This document shows positions 1-8,470 of a stretch of 32,525 nucleotides of DNA, one piece after another. Each line of letters opens with the position of its first letter. Positions within the stretch are counted from its first letter, which is position 1. Origin of the DNA: Longimicrobium sp. GTDB lineage: Bacteria; Gemmatimonadota; Gemmatimonadetes; Longimicrobiales; Longimicrobiaceae. Both the position numbers and the translations under genes were made by a program. The DNA lies in contig NZ_DATIND010000154.1 of assembly GCF_035474595.1 (NCBI RefSeq), positions 1 to 32,525 on the forward strand, read 5' to 3'. Under the pieces are notes generated by a model. That model ran no database searches, had not been told where the DNA came from, and was given only the letters and a program-made list of their open reading frames with translations.

Positions 1-58
1 AAAGTCGCAGCAACAACTACGGGAAGCCTCGCAAACTGCGCGAGGCTGTTCGGCTCGG
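1..58 (+). repeat. Dispersed repeat A, copy 1 (cut by window edge)
   Basis: This copy begins inside the first palindrome of the element and contains the full 41-base core shared by all four copies, from CGCAGCAACAACTACGGG to the hairpin AGCCTCGC-N7-GCGAGGCT. Its right flank (GTTCGGCTCGG) matches copy 4 rather than copies 2 and 3, so there are two subtypes. It lies beyond the 3' end of the M13 peptidase gene. Confidence 0.85.
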
Positions 59-89
59 CAGCCGGTTCCGCTCTGGAGGGCGCCTCCCC

Positions 90-141
90 CTTTCATCCAT
101 CGTGGTCGCGCGAAGCGCGGTGTTCGACTCAGGATGACGTC
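90..141 (-). repeat. Diverged partial relative of repeat B
   Basis: On the minus strand this stretch starts with GACGTCATCCTGAG, the same 14 bases that open repeat B, and then diverges. It carries its own small palindrome around GCGCGAAGCGCG. Only the opening bases are shared, so membership of the family is tentative. Confidence 0.4.
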
Positions 142-187
142 CACGGGATGGGGCGAAAAGCCTGCTCTCCCGTAGATTCGGCATGAG

Positions 188-226
188 AATCAGCCCGCCA
201 CCGGGGGTGCCGGTGGCGGGCTGATT
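188..226 (-). terminator. Strong hairpin downstream of the M13 peptidase gene
   Basis: AATCAGCCCGCCACCGG pairs perfectly with its reverse complement across a five-base loop, giving a 17-bp stem. It begins about 25 bases after the peptidase stop codon. There is no clear T-run after the stem on the minus strand, so it may be a transcript-end hairpin rather than a textbook intrinsic terminator. Confidence 0.7.
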
Positions 227-250
227 CGCTTCATCCATCTGCCGAAAACG

Positions 251-2329
251 CTACCAGATCTGCGCGACGGCGCTGGCGGGGCGCACCATGGCATCTCCGG
301 GCTTGCAGCCGAACGCCTGCGCGAACTGCGGCATGTTGGAGAGCGGCCCGTTCACCCGCCACTCCTCGGGCGAGTGCGGGTCGACGGTGACGCGGTTGCG
401 CAGCGACTCGGGGCGGTTGTGCTGGCGGAAGCTCTGCGCGTAGGCCAGGAAGAAGCGCTGCTCCGGCGTGAACCCGTCGATCAGCCCCGGCCGGCCGTGC
501 CGCTCCAGCGCCCGCTGCAGCGCGTCGAAGGCGGTGAGCGCGCCGCCGTAGTCGGCGATGTTCTCGCCCATCGTCAGCCGGCCGTTCACGTGGAAGGTGT
601 CGACCTGGATGTACCCGCCGTACTGCGCCGCCATGAGGTCGGCCTGTTGGGCGAAGTGCGCCGAGTCGGCCGCGGTCCACCAGTCGCGCAGGTTGCCGCG
701 CGCGTCGTAGTGGCGCCCCTCGTCGTCGAAGCCGTGCGTGAGCTCGTGCCCGGCCCAGCTCCCGCCCAGCGAGCCGTAGTTGGCGGCGTCGTCGGCGTTG
801 GGGTCGAAGGTCTGCGGCACCAGCGCACCCGCGGGGAACACCATCTCGTTCTTGGTGGGATCGTAGTAGGCGTTCACCGTGGGCACGGTCATGTCCCACT
901 CGGTCGTGTCCACCGGCATCCCCGGGCGGTTCACGCGGCGCTGCCACTCGAAGCGGTTGGCGGCGAACGAGTTCAGCACGAACGGCCCCTCGGCCACCTG
1001 CAGCCGCGCGTAGTCGCGCCACTGCTCGGGGTAGCCCACCTTCTCGCCCATCTGCGCCAGCTTGGCCAGCGCCTGCGTGCGGGTGGCCTCGCTCATCCAG
1101 CCCAGGTTGCGCAGCCGCGCCGCGAAGGCGTCGCGGATGTCGTCGATCACCTGCCTGGCCTTCGCCCGCGCCTCGGGGGGGAAGGTGCGCTGCACGTAGG
1201 CCTGCCCCAGCGCCTCGCCCATGTCGGCGTCGGTCGCGCGCAGGCAGCGCTTCCAGCGCGGGAGGAGCTGCCTGGCGCCGGTGAAGCGCGAGCTGAACGC
1301 GAAGTTCTCCTGCACGAACGGCGTGCTGAGCCAGGGCGCCGCGTCGGAGAGCACGTGGTAGCGCAGGTACGCACGCCAGTCGCGCACCGGCACCGTGGCC
1401 AGCAGCTCGGAGACGCGGCGCATGAACGCGGGCTCGGCCACGTTCACGTTGGCCACGGGCCGGGTGAGGCCGATCCCCGCGAAGTACGCCGTCCAGTTCA
1501 CGCTGGGGGTGATGGAGCGCAGCTGCGCCAGCGTCATCGGGTGGTCGGTGGCCGACGGCTCACGGCGGGCCACGCGGGTGAGCGACGCCTTCGCCATCTC
1601 CGTCTCCAGCGCCATCACCCGCTGTGCGTCGGCGCGTGCCTCGGCCTCGGGCGTGCCGGCCAGGACGAACAGCCTCGCGACGTGGTCCACGTAGGCGCGG
1701 CGGAGCGAGTCCGCGGATGCGCCCTGGTTGGTGTAGTAGTCGCGGTCGGGAAGGCCCAGCCCGCCGGCGTAGAACTGCGCCAGGTAGTGCGCGGCGTCGT
1801 GCGGGGCCACGTCGGGGGCGTAGCGGAAGAGCATGTTTACCCCCTCGGCCTGCAGCGCCGCCACCTGCGCCAGCACCGCGGCCCGCGTCTGTGCCGCGGC
1901 GATGCGCGCGAGCATGGGGCGCACCGGGTCCAGCCCGGCGCGCTCGGCGGTGGTGGAGTCCATGCAGCTGGCGTAGTACGTCCCCAGCTTGCGCTCCGTG
2001 CTGCCGGCGGGGAGCGTGGCGCGGCGCCGGGCCGCGTCGTCGAGCACCGCGCGCACCACCAGCTCGTTGCGCTCCTGCATGTCGCGCCCCACGCCCGACG
2101 ACGAGTACGCGGCGGGGATGGTGTCGTTCTTCAGCCAGCTGCCGGTGGCGAACTGGAAGAAGTTGGAGCACGCCTTCACGGTGGTGTCGACCATCGCGGG
2201 ATCGACCACCTTCAGCGGCGCCAGCTGCGTCGCGGGCACCTGCGCGCGCGCCGCCTGCGCCGCCAGCGCGGAGGCGGCCACGAGCGCGAGGGCGAGCGCG
2301 CGGCGGCGGGTGGGATTGGGGTTCGGCAT
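251..2329 (-). CDS. M13 family zinc metallopeptidase (neprilysin/PepO-like), secreted
   Basis: This gene encodes a zinc endopeptidase of the M13 family, expected to cut small peptides in the periplasm or outside the cell. Counting from the ATG at 2329 (692 aa, a normal length for the family), the HExxH motif lies at His528-His532 in GHELTHGFDDEG. The third zinc ligand is Glu589 in ENIADYGG, and the family motif NAYYDPTKN is also present. The N-terminus RRRALALALVAASALAAQA reads as a signal peptide. Other in-frame ATGs at 2335 and 2353, and one further upstream at 2437, are possible, and no clear Shine-Dalgarno decides between them. The 2329 start places the arginines right at the front of the signal peptide. 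Bacterial members usually lack the N-terminal membrane anchor of neprilysin, and the same is true here. Confidence 0.93.
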   Translation of the reverse strand: MPNPNPTRRRALALALVAASALAAQAARAQVPATQLAPLKVVDPAMVDTTVKACSNFFQFATGSWLKNDTIPAAYSSSGVGRDMQERNELVVRAVLDDAARRRATLPAGSTERKLGTYYASCMDSTTAERAGLDPVRPMLARIAAAQTRAAVLAQVAALQAEGVNMLFRYAPDVAPHDAAHYLAQFYAGGLGLPDRDYYTNQGASADSLRRAYVDHVARLFVLAGTPEAEARADAQRVMALETEMAKASLTRVARREPSATDHPMTLAQLRSITPSVNWTAYFAGIGLTRPVANVNVAEPAFMRRVSELLATVPVRDWRAYLRYHVLSDAAPWLSTPFVQENFAFSSRFTGARQLLPRWKRCLRATDADMGEALGQAYVQRTFPPEARAKARQVIDDIRDAFAARLRNLGWMSEATRTQALAKLAQMGEKVGYPEQWRDYARLQVAEGPFVLNSFAANRFEWQRRVNRPGMPVDTTEWDMTVPTVNAYYDPTKNEMVFPAGALVPQTFDPNADDAANYGSLGGSWAGHELTHGFDDEGRHYDARGNLRDWWTAADSAHFAQQADLMAAQYGGYIQVDTFHVNGRLTMGENIADYGGALTAFDALQRALERHGRPGLIDGFTPEQRFFLAYAQSFRQHNRPESLRNRVTVDPHSPEEWRVNGPLSNMPQFAQAFGCKPGDAMVRPASAVAQIW

Positions 2330-2445
2330 CGACATGTGCGCGTCTGTGAACATGCGTGTGGGGCGGATGCGCCGAACGTAGCCCGCAAGCGGGAGCGGGT
2401 CAACGGAAATGGGACGAACCGTCGAGCTATCGCTCAAACCAGGAG

Positions 2446-2916
2446 CTATGGTAGACCGAACTGCGCCTTCTGGATCAGTTTCCCATTCTGGAACATCGCA
2501 TTCATGTTCGAACCGTTGGAGTTCGTCCAGGAATACATGACTGTTCGGTATCCAGCTATGCTGCTGGCGCTTAGCTGGTCACCTGGTGCTCCGATGATGC
2601 CGACGACCTGCTGGTAGGTCATGCCATCCTGGATCATGGCGAACTCGGCAGCTGTTACGACGGGTGGAGGAGCACCAAACGACTGAGGAAGCACCGCCCG
2701 TCCGGACTGATCCGCAACTGAGAATAACCCGCTCGTCCACATGATCACGCCGAAGATCACGAGAAATAGCAACGCCTTGACAAGTCCACTGCTATTCTTG
2801 GTTTCACCAGACGACTGTGAACGCGAAGCACTCGTGGCCCCCAACTCTCGCCCGCAATGTTTGCAAACGATCGCTGCATCCTGAATCTGTTCTGCGCAAA
2901 ATGGGCACGTCTTCAT
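2446..2916 (-). CDS. Zinc-ribbon, single-TM protein with SmpA/OmlA-like C-terminal domain
   Basis: This is a 156-aa protein of unknown function. The N-terminus carries a zinc ribbon with two CxxC knuckles (CPFC near residue 4 and CKHC near residue 18). A Ser/Thr-rich linker and one membrane helix around VKALLFLVIFGVIMW follow. The last 70 residues or so (FAMIQDGMTYQQVVGIIGAPG ... FQNGKLIQKAQFGL) look like the SmpA/OmlA (BamE-like) fold that often reports on small lipoproteins. The ATG at 2916 is chosen because the zinc ribbon begins there; the longer open frame upstream runs antisense-like through the neighbouring gene and has no protein-like sequence. Codon use is less GC-biased than in its neighbours, which may reflect transfer or weak expression. 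The topology would put the ribbon in the cytoplasm and the C-terminal domain outside; this is inferred. Confidence 0.8.
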   Translation of the reverse strand: MKTCPFCAEQIQDAAIVCKHCGRELGATSASRSQSSGETKNSSGLVKALLFLVIFGVIMWTSGLFSVADQSGRAVLPQSFGAPPPVVTAAEFAMIQDGMTYQQVVGIIGAPGDQLSASSIAGYRTVMYSWTNSNGSNMNAMFQNGKLIQKAQFGLP

Positions 2917-3020
2917 AGGATTGAAGAGGTTGGGGGTAAGCGGCTGGTGGAGTCTGCGCGAGAAAACGCGGGCGGCGGCTGATCGCCGGGATGAGCAGCC
3001 GCGCCACGAACGCGTGGAGA

Positions 3021-3326
3021 TCACCCCTCGATCGTATAGATCTCGCGGCGGCCGGACTCGACCAGGTCGTGGTAGCCCTCCATGATCCTGGCGAACTCCT
3101 GCGCGTCGGGATCGTCGGCGCCGGGGCCCATCTTCATGAACTCCTCCATGCTCGCGACCTCCATCTCCGACACCAGCGTCCAGTAGCGCTCGCCGCTGAG
3201 GTCGGTCATTACGCGCATCTTCCCCCATCCCTTCTGCTCGCCCAGCTTGGCCATCGCGAGGAACTTCTCGACCAGCGGCCGCACCTTGCCGGGCTTGCAG
3301 TACATGATCTCGCGGATGAGCAGCAT
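3021..3326 (-). CDS. Small dimeric alpha/beta-barrel (NIPSNAP-like) protein
   Basis: This is a 101-aa cytoplasmic protein. The pattern of strand, helix and strand (IREIMYCKPGKVRPLVEKFLAMA, then MRVMTDLSGERYWTLVSEMEVASMEEFMKM) is that of ferredoxin-like dimeric alpha/beta-barrel proteins such as NIPSNAP and related small-ligand or monooxygenase-like families. No catalytic residue can be named. The start at 3326 is well supported by GGAGGT seven bases upstream. The next gene upstream on the same strand (VOC protein, stop at 3383) is only 56 bases away, so the two are probably co-transcribed. The specific substrate is unknown. Confidence 0.8.
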   Translation of the reverse strand: MLLIREIMYCKPGKVRPLVEKFLAMAKLGEQKGWGKMRVMTDLSGERYWTLVSEMEVASMEEFMKMGPGADDPDAQEFARIMEGYHDLVESGRREIYTIEG

Positions 3327-3382
3327 GGCGCACCTCCGGGGGGATGAGGGAGAATGGATGCCGGCTGTAAAGTTTGGAAGAT

Positions 3383-3763
3383 TCAGCCGGCGGCGGGGAT
3401 GGGCTCGCCAAAGGTGATGCGGTGCCCATCGGGGGTGCGGAGGGCGAACTCGCGCAGGCCCCACGGCTTGTCGGCGGGGTCCGAGAGGATCTGCGCCCCG
3501 CGCGCGGACACCTCCTCGTGAAGCTGGTCCACCCCTTCGACCCGCAGGTAGGCGACGTACGAGTGGTCGCCCAGCTCGCTCGCGGGCGGCTCGTCCGGGC
3601 ATTCGCCCAGCATCACCTTGAAGGCGTCGCGCGAGAGGAAGCTCCAGCCGTCGGTGCCGTCACCGAAGTCGCGGCGGAACCCGAGCACGTCCACGTAGAA
3701 CCGCGTGGACTCGCGCAGGTCGCGGACGGCGAGGACGAGCCGCGAATCGACGATCCGGTGCAT
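3383..3763 (-). CDS. VOC superfamily (glyoxalase/bleomycin-resistance/dioxygenase fold) protein
   Basis: This 126-aa protein has the usual single-domain length of the vicinal-oxygen-chelate fold. The typical opening is present (LVLAVRDLRESTRFYVDVLG), with a second half ending in LREFALRTPDGHRITFGEP. The metal-ligand His normally found in the first strand is not visible, while the C-terminal Glu in REFALRTPDGH is kept. It may therefore be a binding protein or resistance-type member rather than a glyoxalase I. It lies just upstream of the NIPSNAP-like gene on the same strand, and the pair forms a likely small operon. Confidence 0.87.
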   Translation of the reverse strand: MHRIVDSRLVLAVRDLRESTRFYVDVLGFRRDFGDGTDGWSFLSRDAFKVMLGECPDEPPASELGDHSYVAYLRVEGVDQLHEEVSARGAQILSDPADKPWGLREFALRTPDGHRITFGEPIPAAG

Positions 3764-3886
3764 CTCACAGCCTTCCGCGATGAAGTGTCCGGCCTGCCGA
3801 CAGTCCGTCTAAGTTGACGTGGCTCGCTCGACCGGCAAGAGTTTCGATTTCACCGCCGTCCCCATCCCCCTTCCCTTCCCATCCCG

Positions 3887-5521
3887 ATGCGGCTCCGCGA
3901 TCGCGTCATCTTCCCCGCGCTCATTCTCGCCCTCGCCGCCTGCGTGGCGGACACGCGCGGGCCGCAGCGCACCGCCGCGGGCGATTCGGCGCGGTACGGG
4001 GGGACGCTGGTGATCGGGTCCACCAGCGACATCTCCGACATCAGCCCGCTGACGTGGCAGGTGCAGAACGCGCTGTACATGCAGCAGTTCGTGCTCTTCA
4101 CGCCGCTCATCACCTACGACGCGAAGCTGCAGCCCGTCCCCCGGCTGGCGAAGAGCTGGGAGATCAACCGCGACACCACGCTGCTGACCTTCCATCTGCG
4201 CGACGACGTCTGGTGGCAGGACGGGGTGCGGACCAGCGCGTACGACGTGAAGTTCAGCTACGACCTCACCCGCAACCCGAAGACCGGGTACATCTACGCC
4301 GGGCTGTGGACCTTCTATGGCGATGCGGAGGCGGTGGACTCGTTCACCTTCCGCGTCCGCCTGCGCCCGCACGCCGAGTACATGGACGTGTGGCGCACCT
4401 TCGCGCCGGTGCCCGAGCACGTGCTGCGCGGCGTGCCGCCGGAGCGGATGGCGGGGCACCCGTTCGGCACGCAGCGGCCGGTCGGCAACGGCCCGTTCCG
4501 CTTCGTCTCCCGCTCGCCCGGGCAGCAGTGGGTGTTCGAGGCCAATCCCCGCTGGCCGCAGGAGCTGGGCGGCCGTCCCTACGCCGACCGCCTGGTCTAC
4601 CGCGTGATCCCCGAGCCTGCGACGCTGCTGACGGAGCTGCTGACCGGCGGGGTCGATATCTATCCCGGCATGCCGCCGCCGTTCGCCGAGCGGGTGAAGG
4701 CGTCGGACCGGGCCACGCTGGTCGATTTCCCCGATCTCAGCTACGAGCAGATCACCTGGAACGAGCGCCGCCCCCCGTTCGGCGACGCGCGCGTGCGCCG
4801 GGCGATGACGATGGCGATCGACCGCGCACGGCTGGTGGACGCGGTGCGCGCCGGCTACGGGTGCGTGGCCAACTCCACCGTCGCGCCGGAGCTGTGGATG
4901 CACGACCCGCGCGCCGGCGCGGGGATGCGCCACGACACCGCCGCCGCGCGAAAGCTGCTCGCGGAGGCCGGGTTCGCCGACCGGGATGGAGACGGCGTGC
5001 TGGAGTCGGCGGACGGGCGGCCGTTCCGCTTCACGCTGAAGGTGCCGCACGGCAACCAGGAGCGCCGCGACATCGCCGAGATCGTGCAGTCCGACCTGAA
5101 GCGGATTGGCGTGGCGGTGGAGGTGCGCGAGGTGGAGTTCAACACGCTGCTGGCCCAGGCCAGCGACGCGCGGAAGCGCGACTTCGACGCGATGGTGCTG
5201 GGGTGGAAGCCCGAGTTCCACCTGGACGACTCGGACGTGTACGCGTGTGCCAAGCGCAGCCAGCCGCTGCAGTTCAGCGGCTACTGCAGCCCCGAGGCGG
5301 ACCGGCTGATGGACTCGGTGCAGCTGGTGGCCGACCGCCGCGCCGCGCTCCCGCTCTGGTGGCGCTACCAGGAGCGCATCTCCGCCGACCAGCCGTCGAC
5401 GCTGCTGTACTTCTCCAACCGCCTGGTCGGCATCGGCCGCCGCGTGCACGGCGTGGCCCTCGACGCCCGCGGCGACTGGGTGGGCGTCGAGCGCTGGTGG
5501 ATGGACCCGCGGGCGCGGTGA
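3887..5521 (+). CDS. Oligopeptide/dipeptide-type ABC substrate-binding lipoprotein (SBP_bac_5)
   Basis: This gene encodes a 544-aa solute-binding protein of the DppA/OppA family (SBP_bac_5), which captures peptides or similar solutes for an ABC importer. A lipobox ends at Cys19 (LALAAC), so the protein should be lipid-anchored. The body shows the family landmarks: YGGTLVIG at the mature N-terminus, PRLAKSWEI, LTFHLRDDVWWQDG and VRRAMTMAIDR. A calcium-loop-like DRDGDGVLESADG lies in the second lobe and is common in this family. No permease or ATPase gene lies next to it, so it must use a transporter encoded elsewhere. No Shine-Dalgarno is visible before the ATG. The gene is divergent from the VOC gene, with a 123-bp shared spacer that should hold both promoters. 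Confidence 0.92.
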   Translation: MRLRDRVIFPALILALAACVADTRGPQRTAAGDSARYGGTLVIGSTSDISDISPLTWQVQNALYMQQFVLFTPLITYDAKLQPVPRLAKSWEINRDTTLLTFHLRDDVWWQDGVRTSAYDVKFSYDLTRNPKTGYIYAGLWTFYGDAEAVDSFTFRVRLRPHAEYMDVWRTFAPVPEHVLRGVPPERMAGHPFGTQRPVGNGPFRFVSRSPGQQWVFEANPRWPQELGGRPYADRLVYRVIPEPATLLTELLTGGVDIYPGMPPPFAERVKASDRATLVDFPDLSYEQITWNERRPPFGDARVRRAMTMAIDRARLVDAVRAGYGCVANSTVAPELWMHDPRAGAGMRHDTAAARKLLAEAGFADRDGDGVLESADGRPFRFTLKVPHGNQERRDIAEIVQSDLKRIGVAVEVREVEFNTLLAQASDARKRDFDAMVLGWKPEFHLDDSDVYACAKRSQPLQFSGYCSPEADRLMDSVQLVADRRAALPLWWRYQERISADQPSTLLYFSNRLVGIGRRVHGVALDARGDWVGVERWWMDPRAR

Positions 5522-5540
5522 TGATTCCGAACCAGAGTGA

Positions 5541-5625
5541 GACGTCATCCTGAGGCCGGCCACACTGTCGTTTCCCTCGCACGAACGGTTGCAGGCCGAA
5601 GGATCTGTGGGCGAGGTCGCACGTG
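5541..5625 (+). repeat. Dispersed repeat B, copy 1
   Basis: This 85-bp unit opens with GACGTCATCCTGAGGCCGG, continues through GCAGGCCGAAGGATC and closes at GCACGTG. The same landmarks, at about the same spacing, occur in the two copies at 18.2-18.4 kb. It starts 20 bases after the stop of the substrate-binding protein gene. Confidence 0.8.
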
Positions 5626-5699
5626 CGCTGCCGATCTCCGCGTTTCACCCGGAGAGAATCCGGAGGACCAGAACGCCCGAGAACTCACCTGGTTAGAAA

Positions 5700-5803
5700 G
5701 TGCGCGGGCTGGCCCCCACACCGGCGACTAAAGTCGCAGCAACAACTACGGGAAGCCTCGCAAACTGCGCGAGGCTGATCCGCTCATTCCGCGGCATCGG
5801 CGC
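5700..5803 (+). repeat. Dispersed repeat A, copy 2
   Basis: This full-length unit runs from GTGCGCGGGCTGGCC to CGGCATCGGCGC. It has a palindrome GCGACT-AA-AGTCGC, a conserved linker, and the hairpin AGCCTCGC-N7-GCGAGGCT. It is nearly identical to copy 3, including the right flank. Together with repeat B copy 1 it fills most of the 335-bp gap between the substrate-binding protein gene and the 3' end of the methyltransferase fusion gene; I see no gene in that gap. Confidence 0.88.
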
Positions 5804-5856
5804 TTACGAATCCATATGATCTGAGATCGCCACCGCCGTGCGTGTGGAGCGGGGAT

Positions 5857-8142
5857 CTACCGGCCCAGGGCGTGGATCAGGCGGTTGGCGGCGATCAGCA
5901 GGTTCGCGCTCTCGATGGCGCCAGGGTTCGCGGCGAGATCGTCCACGTGGACGAAGCGCAGGGGCGATTCGGCGGCCGCGGCGAGATCGACCTCGGCGGC
6001 GAAGGGGTAGAGGGTCTCGGGGGTGACGCCGGGGGTGGCCAGGTACGGACCGCCCAGCTCCCACGAGCGGCGCACGCGCAGGCCGAACTCGCGGGCGACG
6101 GCCTCGGCCACCAGCGGCCCCAGCTCCCACCGGTGCGCCACCGTGGGCGGGAGCCGCCACGCCGGCGGCGCCGCGAGCGCCGAGCTCCCCGTGAAGTGCT
6201 GGACGGCCGGGAGGTCGCGGTGCTCCACGCCCACGAAGACGCCGTCCGCCGTCCTCGCCACCGGGAGCGCGACCAGCGTGTTGACGCTCAGCCGCCGCGG
6301 CACCACGTACTCGAACGGCACCGTGGCCAGCACGTTCCCCGCCCCGTCGCGCTCGGCGAAGATCCCCTCCCGCACCGCGAGGAAGCGGAGCGTGCCGTCG
6401 GTGGACGGCGCGTCGAAGGCGGCCCGGCGCTCCGGGACGAGGGCGGCGGCGCCCGCCGCGAACCCGGGCGGCGGCGTCTGCACCTCCAGATCGAGCGCGG
6501 CGCCGATCCAGGGGCCCAGGCCGCGGCCCCGCTCGCGCAGCAGGCGGTAGACGCTGATCTCCAGGCGCGCGTCGAACATCCCGCCCACGTGGCACGCCCG
6601 CAGCACCTGCGCGGCGTCCAGCTCGCGCACCGTTCCCGCCTCGCAAAAGCTCGTGTAGTTGGAGAACGGCGGGGCGTCCGCCGGACGCGGGCGGACCTGG
6701 ACGAGGCGCGCCGCCACGCGCTCGTTCACCCCGCCCGGCGAGGTGAAGTAGTGGAACGGCTCGCCCAGGCGGACCACGTCCCCGGGAGCGAAGCCGGCCC
6801 GCTCCGCCAGGATGCGCAGCGCGGCGGCGTCGGGCGCCTCGTCCGGCACCACGATCGCGCTCAGGGGCTCGGTGATGTAGCCGGAGATGGACGAGCGGCT
6901 GGGCCGCGGCTGCTCCGCGCGCGCGTTGGCGATGGGGCGCGGGAAGCCTTTCTTGGCGTAGACGAAGAGCTGCCCGTTCTCCTCGAACCAGGGCACCAGG
7001 TCCACCGTCAGGTTGGGGCGCTCGACCAGCTCCATCACGTGCCCGGTTCGCGTCTCCCGGTGCCAGGTGAGCCCCAGGAACCCCGGCGCGGAGCGGTCGC
7101 TTCCGCCCGTCTCCACCAGCTCCACTCCGCCGCCCGGGCGCACCTTCTCGCCCACGATCAGGTAGTTGGTGGGCGGCGGCGGGAGCGGCCGTCCGTCCAG
7201 ATCCGACAGGTGGAAGCGCCCCTCGAAGCGGTTCGCCACGATCCACGGGTTCCAGATGGGCGCGGAAACCACCACGCGCAGCCCGCGGGCGCGGAACGCC
7301 GCCTCGAACTCGGCTTGCGAGAGGTACGTGTACTCCTCCAGCAGCTCCGTGTCCCAGTCCGCGCGGTAGTCCTTGCGCAACACGAACTCGGCCGCCGCGC
7401 GCGAGGCCACCCGGTAGCGCGCGAACCCCTCGCGTGGCGATTCCAGGCGCTCGTGCGGGAGGGGCCCGCCGCGGTTCAGGCTGCTGCGCCAGTCGCGCGC
7501 GAAGCGCTCGAACAGCGCGGCGGTCGACAGCCCGGCCACGTCGCCCTCCTGCATCCCATCGCCCGAAGGCAGGTCGAGGAAAACCTCCTCGGGGCCTTCA
7601 GGCACCACGAAGTCGCGGACGATGATCACGCCGCCCGTCTTCAGCTGCGCCACCTGGTTGTCGAGCGCCGCCAGCACGCGCCCCACGTCGAAGCCGTTGA
7701 AGCTGCTCACGTGGTGGAGGACCGACGAGTCCAGGATGCCGTCCAGCGATTCGTCAGGGAAGACCTGGTCGGCGATGTCGCCCACGGCGTAGGAGAGGTT
7801 CGGCCGGCGGTAGTGCGCTTCCGACATCCGGACCGAGACGGGGTTGATGTCCACCCCCACCAGCTCCAGGCCCCCGTAGAGGCAGGCCAGGTCGTACGTC
7901 CCCCGCCCCGACCCCGACCCCATGTCGGCGATGCGGCCGCGCGCGGGAAAGTGCGCCGTGGTGAGCGCGATCTTCTGCTGCACCGACGCGTCCATCCCCG
8001 CGAAGTACGCCTCGTACGCCGCCGCGCCCCCGCGGTGCTGCTTCCCGTAGCCGCCCGCTCCGGCGCCGCCGTCCCCGCCGGTCTCCAGCTCCGGTCCGGC
8101 GGCCGGTGCCGGAACTTCCACTACCGTTTCGTCGAGACGCAT
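5857..8142 (-). CDS. SAM-dependent methyltransferase fused to two degenerate Nudix-like modules
   Basis: This is a 761-aa multidomain protein. Residues about 40-190 form a class I SAM-dependent methyltransferase, with the glycine-rich loop DMGSGSGRG at 73-81, the acidic strand end GVDIN near 96-100 and LDSSVLHHV near 137-145. The rest does not look like a methyltransferase. Residues about 355-520 (TVDLVPWFEENGQLFVYAKKGFPRPI ... AALRILAERAGF ... YFTSPGGVNERVAARLVQV) follow the strand, helix and loop order of Nudix hydrolases, but two glutamates of the REUXEEXGU box are replaced by Ile and Arg. Residues about 605-720 repeat the theme (NTLVALPVA ... VAEAVAREFGLRV ... GGPYLATPGVTPETLYPF), again degraded. 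I infer that these modules bind rather than hydrolyse nucleotides. The substrate is unknown. The start is the only ATG near the beginning of the protein-like region. Confidence 0.85.
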   Translation of the reverse strand: MRLDETVVEVPAPAAGPELETGGDGGAGAGGYGKQHRGGAAAYEAYFAGMDASVQQKIALTTAHFPARGRIADMGSGSGRGTYDLACLYGGLELVGVDINPVSVRMSEAHYRRPNLSYAVGDIADQVFPDESLDGILDSSVLHHVSSFNGFDVGRVLAALDNQVAQLKTGGVIIVRDFVVPEGPEEVFLDLPSGDGMQEGDVAGLSTAALFERFARDWRSSLNRGGPLPHERLESPREGFARYRVASRAAAEFVLRKDYRADWDTELLEEYTYLSQAEFEAAFRARGLRVVVSAPIWNPWIVANRFEGRFHLSDLDGRPLPPPPTNYLIVGEKVRPGGGVELVETGGSDRSAPGFLGLTWHRETRTGHVMELVERPNLTVDLVPWFEENGQLFVYAKKGFPRPIANARAEQPRPSRSSISGYITEPLSAIVVPDEAPDAAALRILAERAGFAPGDVVRLGEPFHYFTSPGGVNERVAARLVQVRPRPADAPPFSNYTSFCEAGTVRELDAAQVLRACHVGGMFDARLEISVYRLLRERGRGLGPWIGAALDLEVQTPPPGFAAGAAALVPERRAAFDAPSTDGTLRFLAVREGIFAERDGAGNVLATVPFEYVVPRRLSVNTLVALPVARTADGVFVGVEHRDLPAVQHFTGSSALAAPPAWRLPPTVAHRWELGPLVAEAVAREFGLRVRRSWELGGPYLATPGVTPETLYPFAAEVDLAAAAESPLRFVHVDDLAANPGAIESANLLIAANRLIHALGR

Positions 8143-8300
8143 GGGGGATGACGATCGAGGGGAATGGTGGGGAGATGTGAATCATGCCGCTCCACAGGAA
8201 TGGGGCGCGGGAGAAGCGCGGGCAAGCCTTCTCGTCCTTTCCATCGACGCATCTCCCCCGGCATCGCCTGCAGCCTTTCCACTCGCCGGAATGCCGCCTT

Positions 8301-8352
8301 GCAGTCCCGGAGGGACTTTGTGCTTTTGTAGCCCGGGGTTTTCAACCCGGGG
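8301..8352 (+). repeat. Dispersed repeat C, copy 1
   Basis: The unit has a small hairpin AGTCCC-GGA-GGGACT, a TTTGTGCTTTTGT linker and a second hairpin around CCCGGGGTT-TTC-AACCCGGGG with one bulged G. The copy at 22820 has the same order with different bases in the second stem. The 372-bp gap 8143-8514 otherwise contains only the hairpin and the short tandem repeat listed separately; no gene is visible. Confidence 0.65.
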
Positions 8353-8420
8353 CGGTCTCGGCTGCGCCGATGCCCCGGCACCGCGGCGATGCCACGGCCG
8401 AAAGGACGTGGACCGATGCA

Positions 8421-8454
8421 GAAGCCGCGGCGCCCGTCCGGACGCCGCGGCTTT
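8421..8454 (-). terminator. GC-rich hairpin downstream of the TonB receptor gene
   Basis: AAGCCGCGGCG pairs with CGCCGCGGCTT across a ten-base loop, about 60 bases after the receptor stop codon. There is no T-run after the stem on the minus strand, so termination by this hairpin alone is uncertain. Confidence 0.5.
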
Positions 8455-8470
8455 CTCCATCTACCGACGC

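Noticed and set aside
374-2617. A 747-codon plus-strand open frame
   Set aside because: It lies antisense to the M13 peptidase, which has full catalytic motifs. The translation has no recognisable domain.
3809-5563. A 584-codon minus-strand open frame
   Set aside because: It is the reverse-strand shadow of the substrate-binding protein and is rich in Arg, His and Val without protein-like motifs.
5842-8151. A 769-codon plus-strand open frame
   Set aside because: It is antisense to the methyltransferase/Nudix-like fusion gene; only the minus-strand product has real domain motifs.
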